A stretch of 34,975 nucleotides of DNA from a virus. Under the pieces are notes generated by a model. The model saw only the letters and a list, made by a program, of their open reading frames with translations, was not told where the DNA came from and did no database searches. Shown in pieces: positions 7,346 through 14,078 of this stretch; within the stretch, counting starts at the first letter, position 1, and every line of letters starts with the position of its first letter. The position numbers were made by a program, and so were the translations under genes. Location of the stretch: IMG/VR virus record IMGVR_UViG_3300013285_000039, positions 1 to 34,975 of that record. One strand, 5' to 3'.

Positions 7346-8716
7346 TTAATAGACTCGTGATGCTTCTTCGAAATGAGTGTGCTTCGGCGTGAAGACGAGC
7401 CGAACATCAACCCCAGCTGGTCCGTTGCGCTGCTTCGCTAGGTAGGCGTTGACGTTGGTTGTCGCGCCGTCCTCGGGTTGCTCCTTGGCTTTGTAGAGGA
7501 AGAAGATTGCATCTCCATCCTGCTCGATCTGACCGGACTCCCGGAGGTCCGACAGCCTCGGCTTCCGATTCTTGTCCTTGTCGAGCTCACGGTTCAGCTG
7601 AGCCAACACAACCACGGGAATCTCCAGATCCCTGGCAAGCGACTTGAGATCTCGGCTAATCTCGTCCACGGCCTCGCGTCGATCCACGCCGCGACGTGAC
7701 CCAATGAGCTGCAGGTAGTCGATGAAGAGGATCTTAATTCCATGCTTCTTCTTCCACCTTCTGGAAATCGCCTTGATCTCAGCGACAGTGATTCCCGACT
7801 TGTCGTTGATATAAAGAGGCCACTTAGCAATCGTGACAGACGCCGCGGTGAAAGCCTTCCAGTCGCGCTCAACCCAGGTGTCTGGGTTCATTGTGTCAAC
7901 ACGAGCCTTGCATGAGCATAGGCGCTCAATGAGCTCTTCGTCTGGCATCTCAAGAGAGAAGATCCCAACCGGAGACCCGTTGCTCACGATGTAGTCGCAA
8001 ATGTTCATCGCGAGGGCTGTCTTACCAACCGACGGGCGTGCCGCGATGACGATCAGATTCTTCGGCTTGAATCCTCGGGTAAGCCTGTCGATTCCAACAA
8101 TCCCAGTACGAATCCCTTTGTCGGTTCCCTTCGCTCGCTTCTCCAGGTTGTCGATGACGCCGCGGACCATTTCATTCGGGGTTCTCTCCTTCTGGGTGCC
8201 CACCAACTCGCGCACCTTGAGAACCCGAACTTCAGCCTCGTCGATCAACTCGGCGATGTTCTCATTGTCGCCTTTGAGAGCGTCGATAGTTTCACCACAA
8301 GCCCTGAGCATCCCGCGGGCCATGAACTTCTCGGTCGCGATCCCAACGTAGTACATCAGGTTCGCCGAGCTTGGCACGGAGTCCATCAAGCTGCTCAGGT
8401 ATGGGAGTCCGCCAATGCTTTCGAGCTGGTTGGCGTCCTTGAGGTGTTGCTGGACGGTGATGAGGTCCAGCGGGAGCATCGCTGCATGCATCGCTAAGAA
8501 GTGCTCGTAGAGGAGCTGGTGCCTTAGATCGTAGAACACTTGGGCGCCAGCAGGCATCGCTTCGACGCATTGATCGATCGATTCACCGGGAGTGATTAAG
8601 ATGCACCCAAGGATCCCCTGCTCCGCCTCAAGGCTGTGTGGAGGAAGGCTGCCGTTGAGCGGGGCGTCGTCCTGGAGGGCGTCGGCGTAGCGGCGGGCGC
8701 GGGGCGGAACACTCAT
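7346..8716 (-). CDS. dnaB: Replicative DNA helicase, DnaB family
   Basis: 456 residues, the usual DnaB length. The N-terminal domain has PPHSLEAEQGILGCIL (residues 25-40) and GGLPYLSSL (102-110). The RecA-like motor has Walker A ARPSVGKT (226-233), FSLEMPDEELIERL, Walker B ILFIDYLQL (329-337), a VVVLAQLNREL sensor and SDLRESGQIEQDGD. This is a complete hexameric 5'-3' helicase that unwinds the fork. Its ATG overlaps the initiator-like gene stop by 4 bp, so helicase and its probable loader or initiator are made together. Confidence 0.95.
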   Translation of the reverse strand: MSVPPRARRYADALQDDAPLNGSLPPHSLEAEQGILGCILITPGESIDQCVEAMPAGAQVFYDLRHQLLYEHFLAMHAAMLPLDLITVQQHLKDANQLESIGGLPYLSSLMDSVPSSANLMYYVGIATEKFMARGMLRACGETIDALKGDNENIAELIDEAEVRVLKVRELVGTQKERTPNEMVRGVIDNLEKRAKGTDKGIRTGIVGIDRLTRGFKPKNLIVIAARPSVGKTALAMNICDYIVSNGSPVGIFSLEMPDEELIERLCSCKARVDTMNPDTWVERDWKAFTAASVTIAKWPLYINDKSGITVAEIKAISRRWKKKHGIKILFIDYLQLIGSRRGVDRREAVDEISRDLKSLARDLEIPVVVLAQLNRELDKDKNRKPRLSDLRESGQIEQDGDAIFFLYKAKEQPEDGATTNVNAYLAKQRNGPAGVDVRLVFTPKHTHFEEASRVY

Positions 8717-9612
8717 GACTGTTGCCCTTTCAACTGAGCTAGTAGGGCTCGCTTCGCTCGTAGGTCAGCGATCTGCTCTGGAGTGGTCTCTCCGTGGAAG
8801 TACGAGATCGATTCTGGGTTAGCTGGGTGGGACTCGATAGCCTCCTCAAGCTCCCGGATCTGAACGTGACGTGGAACGTGCCGTCCCAGTTGCACTTCGG
8901 AGCCTCCAGATTCACTCACTGATACCCCCATGGCGCGGTCGATCTCACCGTTCCAGTTGTTGAGCAGGGTGAGAACATCCCGACGAAGGAACTGATCCCC
9001 AGATCGGTACCTAGCCTCGAGGGCTTGGATTTGATCCTCGGGAGTTTTGAGCTTAAAGACCACCTTGAGTGCTTTGAGCTCCTTTTCGCTCCAAGCGGTA
9101 TCCGGACGCCTTCTGAGCATTGCCCCAACCCGAAGTCTCAAGGCATCAAGATCCAGCCTTACCACCCCCTCAGCCGCTTCAGCGGCGGGGCTCTCGAGCC
9201 CTCCCTGTTCCTTTCCCTGATCCCTGATCCCTGATCCCTGATCAGGCGCGAGTCCTTCGCGAGTATTCGCGAGACTCTCGCGAATAAAGTAATCCTTTAA
9301 TTTAGAAGCACTTGGGTGGTCAACCCTCTGATGCTTCTTCCAATTCGCTATCAAGCCAATCTTCCCCTGATTTGGGTGTTCCCCGAGCTCTATCCACCCC
9401 ACTTCGGACAACCTCTCGAGGTCTCGCGAGATGCTCGCGAGATTGTCGCGAAATGGAGCGCATGACCCACGAATGATCGCCTCATCAGCGCGGAAGTAGC
9501 CCTCGTCGTCGGCGCTACTCAGAAGAGCCAAGGCCAGGAGCTGGGTCTCAGCCGGCAATCTCGCCATGATTGGGTGGGACCAAAACTCCGGTTTAATGGT
9601 GCGGATTCTCAT
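8713..9612 (-). CDS. Replication initiator-like protein
   Basis: 299 residues from ATG at 9612; the frame extends to 9792 but the family start MRIRTIKPEFW is unmistakable. Residues 1-90 (FWSHPIMARLPAETQLLALALLSSADDEGYF, then LSEVGWIEL) form a winged-helix-like domain found in phage replication proteins of the MRxRTIKPEFF type. The middle is low-complexity (DQGSGIRDQGKEQ) and the C-terminal part is helical (ELKALKVVF, LLNNWNG). It probably binds the origin and recruits DnaB, whose gene overlaps by 4 bp, as in lambda O-type systems. Its own gene contains phased repeats that look like the origin (see 9215-9451). Confidence 0.7.
   Translation of the reverse strand: MRIRTIKPEFWSHPIMARLPAETQLLALALLSSADDEGYFRADEAIIRGSCAPFRDNLASISRDLERLSEVGWIELGEHPNQGKIGLIANWKKHQRVDHPSASKLKDYFIRESLANTREGLAPDQGSGIRDQGKEQGGLESPAAEAAEGVVRLDLDALRLRVGAMLRRRPDTAWSEKELKALKVVFKLKTPEDQIQALEARYRSGDQFLRRDVLTLLNNWNGEIDRAMGVSVSESGGSEVQLGRHVPRHVQIRELEEAIESHPANPESISYFHGETTPEQIADLRAKRALLAQLKGQQS
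9215..9451. other. Candidate replication origin (iterons inside initiator gene)
   Basis: Seven CGCGA motifs occur in two clusters: 9247, 9258, 9268 and 9279, then 9425, 9436 and 9447. Spacing is 10-11 bp, about one helical turn. Four tandem CCCTGAT heptamers fill 9215-9242, and an AT-rich stretch (9283-9308) lies between the clusters. The motif falls in different reading frames of the host gene (as CGC-GAG, C-GCG-A and TCG-CGA), so the repetition acts on DNA rather than protein. Iterons beside an AT-rich segment inside the initiator gene are the layout of lambda-type origins. Confidence 0.55.
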
Positions 9613-9664
9613 GCGTGATGGGTAACCGGCGGGCCGAGGTAGCCAGCCCGCCAGGTGGTAATCC

Positions 9665-10201
9665 TCAGAACTTCTTCCCTCCAGCGGCAGCGCGTGCCTC
9701 GTAGGTGTGGTCAGCGCGGGTGGCGTTGAACGCCAACTTCTCCTTGATTGCACCAAAGAGATCCAATCCGTTGATCTCGCAGTACGTCTCAATGTCTAAA
9801 ACCGCATCGCAGAGGGCCACACTTCCGTCGTAGCCTTCATCAACTGCGGGAGCTAGGGATCCGCAAATCTCAAGCAGGTATTCCGACTTGTTCCCCTTCC
9901 ATGGAAACGGATTATTTCGGAACATGTCGGGATCCTTAAAGTCGATATCGAACCCGCCCGCTAAGTCCATGATCCGGATGTAGGCGTCGGCCACCTCGAC
10001 CTCCTCCATCTTCCGATGGGGGAGCTTGTCGTCCATGAGGCCCTTACGCATCCCCTCGACAGCTTCGGCCAGTTCAGTGACGACGAGCATCAGCAGCTCG
10101 CCGCGGTTACGCTCCAGGCGAACACCTTGAGCGTCATGCCACCACTTCTTGGCGGCATCGTGGCACTTGTCGCGCCAGTAGTTTCGATTGATCTGCTTCA
10201 T
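9665..10201 (-). CDS. MazG-like nucleotide pyrophosphohydrolase
   Basis: 178 residues. The MazG-type metal-binding arrangement is visible: ELLMLVVTELAEAVEGMRKG, then HRKMEEVEVADAYIRIMDLAG, that is E-x-x-E followed by E-x-x-x-A-D. Family members hydrolyse (d)NTPs or related alarmones to monophosphates. The C-terminal 80 residues are an added helical region (SEYLLEICGSLA, GSVALCDAVLDI), longer than the minimal domain. Phage copies are thought to balance nucleotide pools or ease stringent control. It lies between the initiator and SSB-like genes. Confidence 0.7.
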   Translation of the reverse strand: MKQINRNYWRDKCHDAAKKWWHDAQGVRLERNRGELLMLVVTELAEAVEGMRKGLMDDKLPHRKMEEVEVADAYIRIMDLAGGFDIDFKDPDMFRNNPFPWKGNKSEYLLEICGSLAPAVDEGYDGSVALCDAVLDIETYCEINGLDLFGAIKEKLAFNATRADHTYEARAAAGGKKF

Positions 10202-10219
10202 TGTGGTATTGGATGAAGA

Positions 10220-10840
10220 TCAAAAAGGCACATCGTCATCCTCAGGTGGTGGACCATCATCACCAACAGCTGCCGGCGAAGTGCCAGGCAGGCTTGGTTG
10301 GGATGTTGCTGGCGGGTGTGCGGGCGCGGAGGGACGGGCCGCTGGAGCACCAGTGGTTAATGATGGTGTCTTGGTTGCGATAGCCTTTGCGCGGCCAGTG
10401 ATCTTTGCGAGCAACCCCTGCAGCTTCGCGGGCTCCATGGGATCCTTTTTCGGGAGCCCACCAGGAGGGTTCAGCCATTTGATCCTGCACTTCTGCTTGC
10501 CCTCGTAGGTCTCCATCTCGGTCTCAATCTGACACGGGAGGCCAACGAGCGAGATGCGGCCATTGTTGAGCGACACGAAGTCGCCATTGAATCCGAAGAC
10601 CTCCTTCAATCGGGCCGCGGTACGGTCGACGTTCTCATCGGTGTTCAGCCACCCAAACCACGAGATGAACTCACCAGTGTGCCGCCCATCTTCACCAACA
10701 ACGTGGAGCGGGATTCGGATGTAGTCCTTACCGTTTGGTGTAGCGTTGAACCATCCAGATTCTTTCGGATCAACAACAATACACTCAACGATGCAGGCTT
10801 CATTTAAGGCGCGGACATTGCCGCTTGGAGTAGTACTCAT
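10220..10840 (-). CDS. Single-stranded DNA-binding protein-like
   Basis: 206 residues. The C-terminus ends EDDDVPF after a Pro/Ala/Gly-rich linker, matching the acidic tip by which SSBs recruit partner proteins. The N-terminal 130 residues contain a beta-rich segment (VECIVVDPKESGWFNATPNG, IRIPLHVVGEDGR, EFISWFGWL), plausible for an OB fold, though not the canonical bacterial SSB sequence. It sits directly after the Sak4-like ATPase in transcription order, as usual for Sak4 recombinase systems that work with SSB. Confidence 0.7.
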   Translation of the reverse strand: MSTTPSGNVRALNEACIVECIVVDPKESGWFNATPNGKDYIRIPLHVVGEDGRHTGEFISWFGWLNTDENVDRTAARLKEVFGFNGDFVSLNNGRISLVGLPCQIETEMETYEGKQKCRIKWLNPPGGLPKKDPMEPAKLQGLLAKITGRAKAIATKTPSLTTGAPAARPSAPAHPPATSQPSLPGTSPAAVGDDGPPPEDDDVPF

Positions 10841-10862
10841 AGGGATTTAGCGAAAGGCACCC

Positions 10863-11774
10863 TTATTTCGGGGTAGCAGCCAGGGTTTCGAGTTTTGCGA
10901 GAGCGCCTTTAAGGGTCTCGATTGGAGCGGAGTTCACGTTGGCAATCCATTTCGACCACTTAGCCTTTTCCGCCTCAGGGATTGCAGCGGCAGCGTACGC
11001 GGTGTTCACCTTGGAGCGGATCGAGCTGATGCTATTCTCCTCAACCGCTTGCGCGAATTCCGCCCACGAACGATCAGCTGGGAATGGAATTTCAGGGGGG
11101 AGGTTGAGGCGATTCTTGGCATCCCAAGCGGGCGACCAAACAGTGTGGATGACACGTTCACCAGAGACGGCCCGGCTGGATTTCTCGGACTTGTCCTTCG
11201 TCTTAAACACTGGAGTGACCGCGAACAAACAGGCGTCGGCCCACTCCCGGAGGATGCCGGTCACCTTCTTGTTTCCCTTCATCTCGTAGCGATCCCACTC
11301 ACCGCCGGAAGGATCCTTGAACGTCCGGATCTGAACGTGGGACAGGATAATGATCACCACCTTGTGGGCCTGACGAATTCGGTCCAATCGGCCCAGGATC
11401 GCGCTGAACTCCGATTCAGCGATCGTGAACCCCTTGCCGTAGCCGTAGTCTTCGATGTTGGCCTTATTGTCACGGAGGCACATGCCGGCGTACACGAGTC
11501 GTTCCAGCCAGTCCGCGGTGTCGATCACCAAGGTCTTGTGGCCGCCCATGTCCTGTTCCAGCCCGTCAAGGATACCAAGCAGATCAACAAGGCTGGTCGG
11601 GGAGATGCGAGAGACATGCTCCAATCCCGTCAAGCCCTCCTCGGCTGACAGGAAGAGCGGCTTTGGAGCCTGGGACGCGAATGTTGACTTACCGATTCCC
11701 TCAGGGCCGGCGAGTGTGATGCGGGGCGGAAGGGTTGCCTCCCCCTGCTTGATGCGTTGGAGAACACTGATCAT
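10863..11774 (-). CDS. Sak4-like RecA-fold recombinase/ATPase
   Basis: 303 residues. Walker A GPEGIGKST is at residues 23-31 and Walker B TLVIDT at 81-86. IILSHVQIRTF and a short helical C-terminus complete a single RecA-like core. It fits phage nucleotide-binding proteins of the Sak4 family, single-strand annealing or pairing proteins that act with SSB. Its ATG overlaps the nuclease stop by ATGA, and SSB is next, giving a nuclease-recombinase-SSB operon for recombination-dependent replication or repair. Confidence 0.75.
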   Translation of the reverse strand: MISVLQRIKQGEATLPPRITLAGPEGIGKSTFASQAPKPLFLSAEEGLTGLEHVSRISPTSLVDLLGILDGLEQDMGGHKTLVIDTADWLERLVYAGMCLRDNKANIEDYGYGKGFTIAESEFSAILGRLDRIRQAHKVVIIILSHVQIRTFKDPSGGEWDRYEMKGNKKVTGILREWADACLFAVTPVFKTKDKSEKSSRAVSGERVIHTVWSPAWDAKNRLNLPPEIPFPADRSWAEFAQAVEENSISSIRSKVNTAYAAAAIPEAEKAKWSKWIANVNSAPIETLKGALAKLETLAATPK

Positions 11775-12844
11775 ACGGTGATGGTTTGGTTTTCTTTCAT
11801 GTGGTTGAAGTAGGCCTCGAGGGCCAGGTGAATCAGGGTGCCGAGGTGAAGGGCTTCAGCCTCTTCGCCATCGACGCGGCGCACACCCTCCTCGTAGTGG
11901 AGGAAGTGCTTCCGAGCGCACTGCCGAAGGCACGAGACGCGGGAGTTTGTCAGCAGTTGACGGTCTCCGTCCCGTTGGAGTCTCAACTCGTTGTGGACGT
12001 TAGGAACCTTGTGATACCGGATTCCATCGACGGAAGCCCGGCCGGTGCACAGGTCGAAAAACTCACAGGTCCGGTTGTAGGCAGTGCAGGCGTTTGGGTT
12101 CCTTGGCCACAGCTTTTTGCTTCGGTAGTGGAGGATTTGCTGGGACAGATTCCATTCATCCTCCATGAAAGCGATGATCTCAGAATCCAAACGAGGAACC
12201 TCCTTTTGCGCGAAGTAGTCGTTGCGCTGCTCACGCAGGACTCCAATCAGGCGAGCTTCAAACTCGTCCGGAGTTTCCGGGCGCGTCTTGAGTACGTAGC
12301 CCTGCGCGGAGTCGGCAGACTCTCGCCACTTCTTCCCATCCTTTGTGCGGACCCGCTCACCGTTTGCGTCCATCACAATTTTCACGCCATCCGCATCTAG
12401 CAGGGGGATCTGTGACGGCCGGTGGGCTGGCTTTCCCATGACGTCGTACAGAACCCCCTGCACTTCCTCTCCCATACTTCGAGCCCCAAGGTCGTACTTC
12501 AAAACCTGGCCATCCATCTTCAGCCGGAGCCAGTAGTCACTCTCGGGGCCAACATCGTCCGAGGTGGTTTTGTGCTCTAGGACAGTCAGACGACCTGTTG
12601 ATCGGCGACGCAGCAGGACATCCATCTTGCCGGCCTCAACGAATGATTGGGACTTTCCCTCCGTGTCGGGATTCATCAGCGGGAACGAGAACTCATGTTC
12701 AACAGCAACAACCTCAAAATCCTTCCACCGATCAGCACCCCACACCTCATGGTACACAGAGATAATCGCCCGAGCTCTTGCCTGGGCGAACGCATCAGTT
12801 GATTTGATCGCGGACAAAGCCGCGTTCAGTGCTTCGGTGGTCAT
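11771..12844 (-). CDS. RecB/Cas4-like PD-(D/E)XK nuclease, circularly permuted
   Basis: 357 residues. Catalytic motifs run from the N-terminus: VAVEHEF (Glu49), AGKMD (Asp75), LEHKT (Glu90, Lys92), QVLKY (113-117). They are followed by three cysteines (253, 260, 266). The family's usual N-terminal block, LLTNSRVSCLRQCARKH (Cys305, Cys309) and LGTLIHLALEAYF (His339), is instead at the C-terminus. All expected parts, including the cysteines for an iron-sulfur cluster, are present but in rotated order. It probably resects DNA ends for the Sak4-like ATPase encoded by the overlapping next gene. First gene after the promoter at 12881-12909. Confidence 0.75.
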   Translation of the reverse strand: MTTEALNAALSAIKSTDAFAQARARAIISVYHEVWGADRWKDFEVVAVEHEFSFPLMNPDTEGKSQSFVEAGKMDVLLRRRSTGRLTVLEHKTTSDDVGPESDYWLRLKMDGQVLKYDLGARSMGEEVQGVLYDVMGKPAHRPSQIPLLDADGVKIVMDANGERVRTKDGKKWRESADSAQGYVLKTRPETPDEFEARLIGVLREQRNDYFAQKEVPRLDSEIIAFMEDEWNLSQQILHYRSKKLWPRNPNACTAYNRTCEFFDLCTGRASVDGIRYHKVPNVHNELRLQRDGDRQLLTNSRVSCLRQCARKHFLHYEEGVRRVDGEEAEALHLGTLIHLALEAYFNHMKENQTITV

Positions 12845-12864
12845 GATGAGTATCGGTTCATGGT

Positions 12865-12882
12865 GTCTTTTCTTGAAAAGAC
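12865..12882. promoter_or_regulatory. Palindromic operator candidate
   Basis: GTCTTTTCTTGAAAAGAC is a perfect inverted repeat: 8-bp arms with a 2-bp centre. It covers the end of the -10 element and the expected transcription start, the usual place for a repressor site. The protein that binds it is unknown; the divergent gene at 12965 is the nearest candidate. Confidence 0.5.
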
Positions 12883-12909
12883 TATTGCGAATGCATCTTT
12901 TGCTGTCAA
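12881..12909 (-). promoter_or_regulatory. Leftward sigma70-type promoter of the early operon
   Basis: On the minus strand a perfect -35 TTGACA (12909-12904) is followed by a 17-bp spacer and a -10 AATAGT (12886-12881, 4 of 6 consensus bases). Transcription would start near 12874 and read into the nuclease gene about 30 bases later. It is the best promoter seen in the window and sits at the head of the recombination/replication series. Confidence 0.65.
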
Positions 12910-12964
12910 CTGCCTCTTTTGCTTTTTTCTTTACGGCGGGTGTTTTTGTTAGAAGTTCCAGCCT

Positions 12965-13162
12965 GTGAGCTCGAAAACCCCAATCACGTACCGGCCAGAT
13001 GCACAGGCCGCAAAAGCCATTGAGGATGCGGAAAGATTGCTGGGTTGGTCACAGCAGAAGATTGTTAATGAGTCGGTTTTGTTGGCGATTCCAGAACTGA
13101 TCAAGCAGCAGGCGGAGCGGTTGAAGGAGTTTACTTCGACGAAGGTTCAGCGCCCGCGTTAG
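12965..13162 (+). CDS. Small ribbon-helix-helix-like regulator candidate
   Basis: 65 residues from GTG at 12965. The pattern ITYRPDAQAAKAIEDAERLLGWSQQKIVNESVLLAIPEL (one strand, two helices) is reminiscent of Arc/CopG ribbon-helix-helix proteins, followed by a basic tail. It is the only plus-strand gene within the leftward block and is divergent from the nuclease operon, whose promoter and palindrome lie in the 120 bp between. That position fits a repressor. No clear ribosome-binding site was seen. It meets the RusA-like gene tail-to-tail with a 4-bp overlap. Confidence 0.5.
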   Translation: MSSKTPITYRPDAQAAKAIEDAERLLGWSQQKIVNESVLLAIPELIKQQAERLKEFTSTKVQRPR

Positions 13163-13533
13163 GTTTCTTCCGAAACCAATCCTGCGGGGAAGACTTCGAC
13201 GACTGTTTCTTCTTCCTCTTTGCTGCTGACTCTTGTTTGGAAGATCTTGATTCCGACAACGCCAGGAGCATCTGTCGGCAGAACTCCGGCGTAGCGGAGC
13301 AAATCAACGAAGTACTTCCCGCAGAGGTTGTCCTCGTCGAGCAGCCGGACGCGACGGCTTTCAATGATGACTCGAATGCGGCTTCGGTCGCCTTCTTCTC
13401 GGACAGTCGCCGCCACGGGTCCATCCGGAACAGCACGTTCAGGGATGGGACCTTGTGCTTGATGCGAATTCGCAGCCCTGAGGCTGGGATTCCTGGCGAG
13501 TGCGGCGTCGATGTCACTTTGGTTCCAAGCCAT
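13159..13533 (-). CDS. RusA-like Holliday junction resolvase
   Basis: 124 residues. The key segment is RRVRLLDEDNLCGKYFVDLLRYAGVL, followed by a beta strand region (VVGIKIFQTRV) and acidic residues (KEEEETVVEVF). The D-E-D-N motif followed by a D-x-L-R-x-A-G-x-L helix is typical of RusA-type endonucleases, which cut Holliday junctions as dimers. The usual second D-D pair after the helix reads LPTDAP, a partial match. Its start lies 20 bp inside the upstream excisionase-like gene. Confidence 0.6.
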   Translation of the reverse strand: MAWNQSDIDAALARNPSLRAANSHQAQGPIPERAVPDGPVAATVREEGDRSRIRVIIESRRVRLLDEDNLCGKYFVDLLRYAGVLPTDAPGVVGIKIFQTRVSSKEEEETVVEVFPAGLVSEET

Positions 13534-13720
13534 GGAGGTGCTTGATGACGGTTGGCCAATGGAACCTCAGGTCCCGGGGGTTCAGGCGGATCGCTGGAAT
13601 TCTTCCAGAGGCGACGTAATCCCTCACCCGCCTGGCTTTGAACTTCAGCCTCTTTGCGATCTCCTCGGTGGTGAGGAGCTCATCTCCCGATGATTCAACT
13701 GGCGCTGACGCGGCTGGCAT
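13514..13720 (-). CDS. Excisionase-like MerR/HTH_17 DNA-binding protein
   Basis: 68 residues. ELLTTEEIAKRLKFKARRVRDYVASGRIPAIRLNPRDLRFHW is the standard winged helix of Xis-type and HTH_17 proteins: helix, turn, R-x-V-x-x-x-x-x-SG-x-IP-x-x-x-x-x-x-R-x-R-x-x-W. It lies next to the attachment region and faces away from integrase, so a directionality factor is the natural reading. A DNA-binding protein that only primes the RusA-like gene's operon is possible. Confidence 0.7.
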   Translation of the reverse strand: MPAASAPVESSGDELLTTEEIAKRLKFKARRVRDYVASGRIPAIRLNPRDLRFHWPTVIKHLHGLEPK

Positions 13721-13841
13721 TTCGTGAGAATGTTACCCCTTGTTGAGGGTGTCAATTTCAAGAGTCGGCACAGTGATGTTTTTGACATACCCTTTTCAGG
13801 GGATCCATTTCACGTCACCACACGCCAGGTGTGGATTTTTC

Positions 13842-14068
13842 TGGCACCATTTTGGCGCCACGCTTGGATTGGAATTCATTTCACCAATGAATACGGGCTT
13901 TTTCTTCACAATGGCATTGTGGGGGTCGCAGGTTCGAATCCTGTCGGCTCCACCAGTCAAAAGCCTCTGTTTCAAGGAGTTTTGCAGGATACCAAAAGAC
14001 GAACATGTCGCCACCGTGGTGCCAATATGTCGTTTTTGACGTTGAAAATGTGGCACCAGTAGGCACCA
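13842..14068. repeat. Putative integrase arm-type sites around attP
   Basis: The octamer TGGCACCA or a one-base variant occurs at 13842-13849 and 13853-13860 (TGGCGCCA), then at 14017-14024 (inverted, TGGTGCCA), 14051-14058 and 14061-14068 (AGGCACCA). Two lie left and three lie right of the tRNA core, at similar distances. This is the distribution expected for arm-binding sites of a lambda-type integrase. Confidence 0.55.
13906..13955 (+). other. attP core: 3' half of tRNA-Ala(GGC)
   Basis: The 50 bases can be read as the 3' part of a tRNA: anticodon stem TCACA/TGTGG around the loop ATGGCAT (T33, anticodon GGC, A37), variable loop GGGTC, T-stem GCAGG/CCTGT around TTCGAAT, acceptor strand CGGCTCC, then ACCA. 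No D-arm or 5' acceptor strand precedes it, so it is not a whole tRNA gene. A tRNA 3' end beside integrase is the classical attachment core that restores the host tRNA after insertion. No second copy is in the window. The rest of the 13721-14078 gap holds arm-type repeats and no further gene. Confidence 0.85.
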
Positions 14069-14078
14069 GTGTCCTCCG

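Noticed and set aside
9215-9242. CRISPR-like short repeats
   Set aside because: The four CCCTGAT units are directly adjacent without spacers and lie inside a coding sequence. They fit an iteron array, not a CRISPR.
11049-12400. Two long plus-strand frames (199 and 204 codons) opposite the Sak4-like and nuclease genes
   Set aside because: They are long only because the GC-rich opposite strand lacks stops; no motif, start site or operon context supports them.
13727-13787. TTGACA elements on both strands beside the excisionase-like gene
   Set aside because: The minus-strand one (13755-13750) has only a 3-of-6 -10 (CATTCT) and would leave no leader; the plus-strand one (13782-13787) has no recognisable -10 at 16-18 bp. 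Neither was listed as a promoter.
13906-13955. A functional tRNA-Ala gene
   Set aside because: Only the anticodon arm, variable loop, T-arm and 3' acceptor strand are present. The preceding bases form no D-arm or 5' acceptor strand, so it is an attachment core and not a tRNA.
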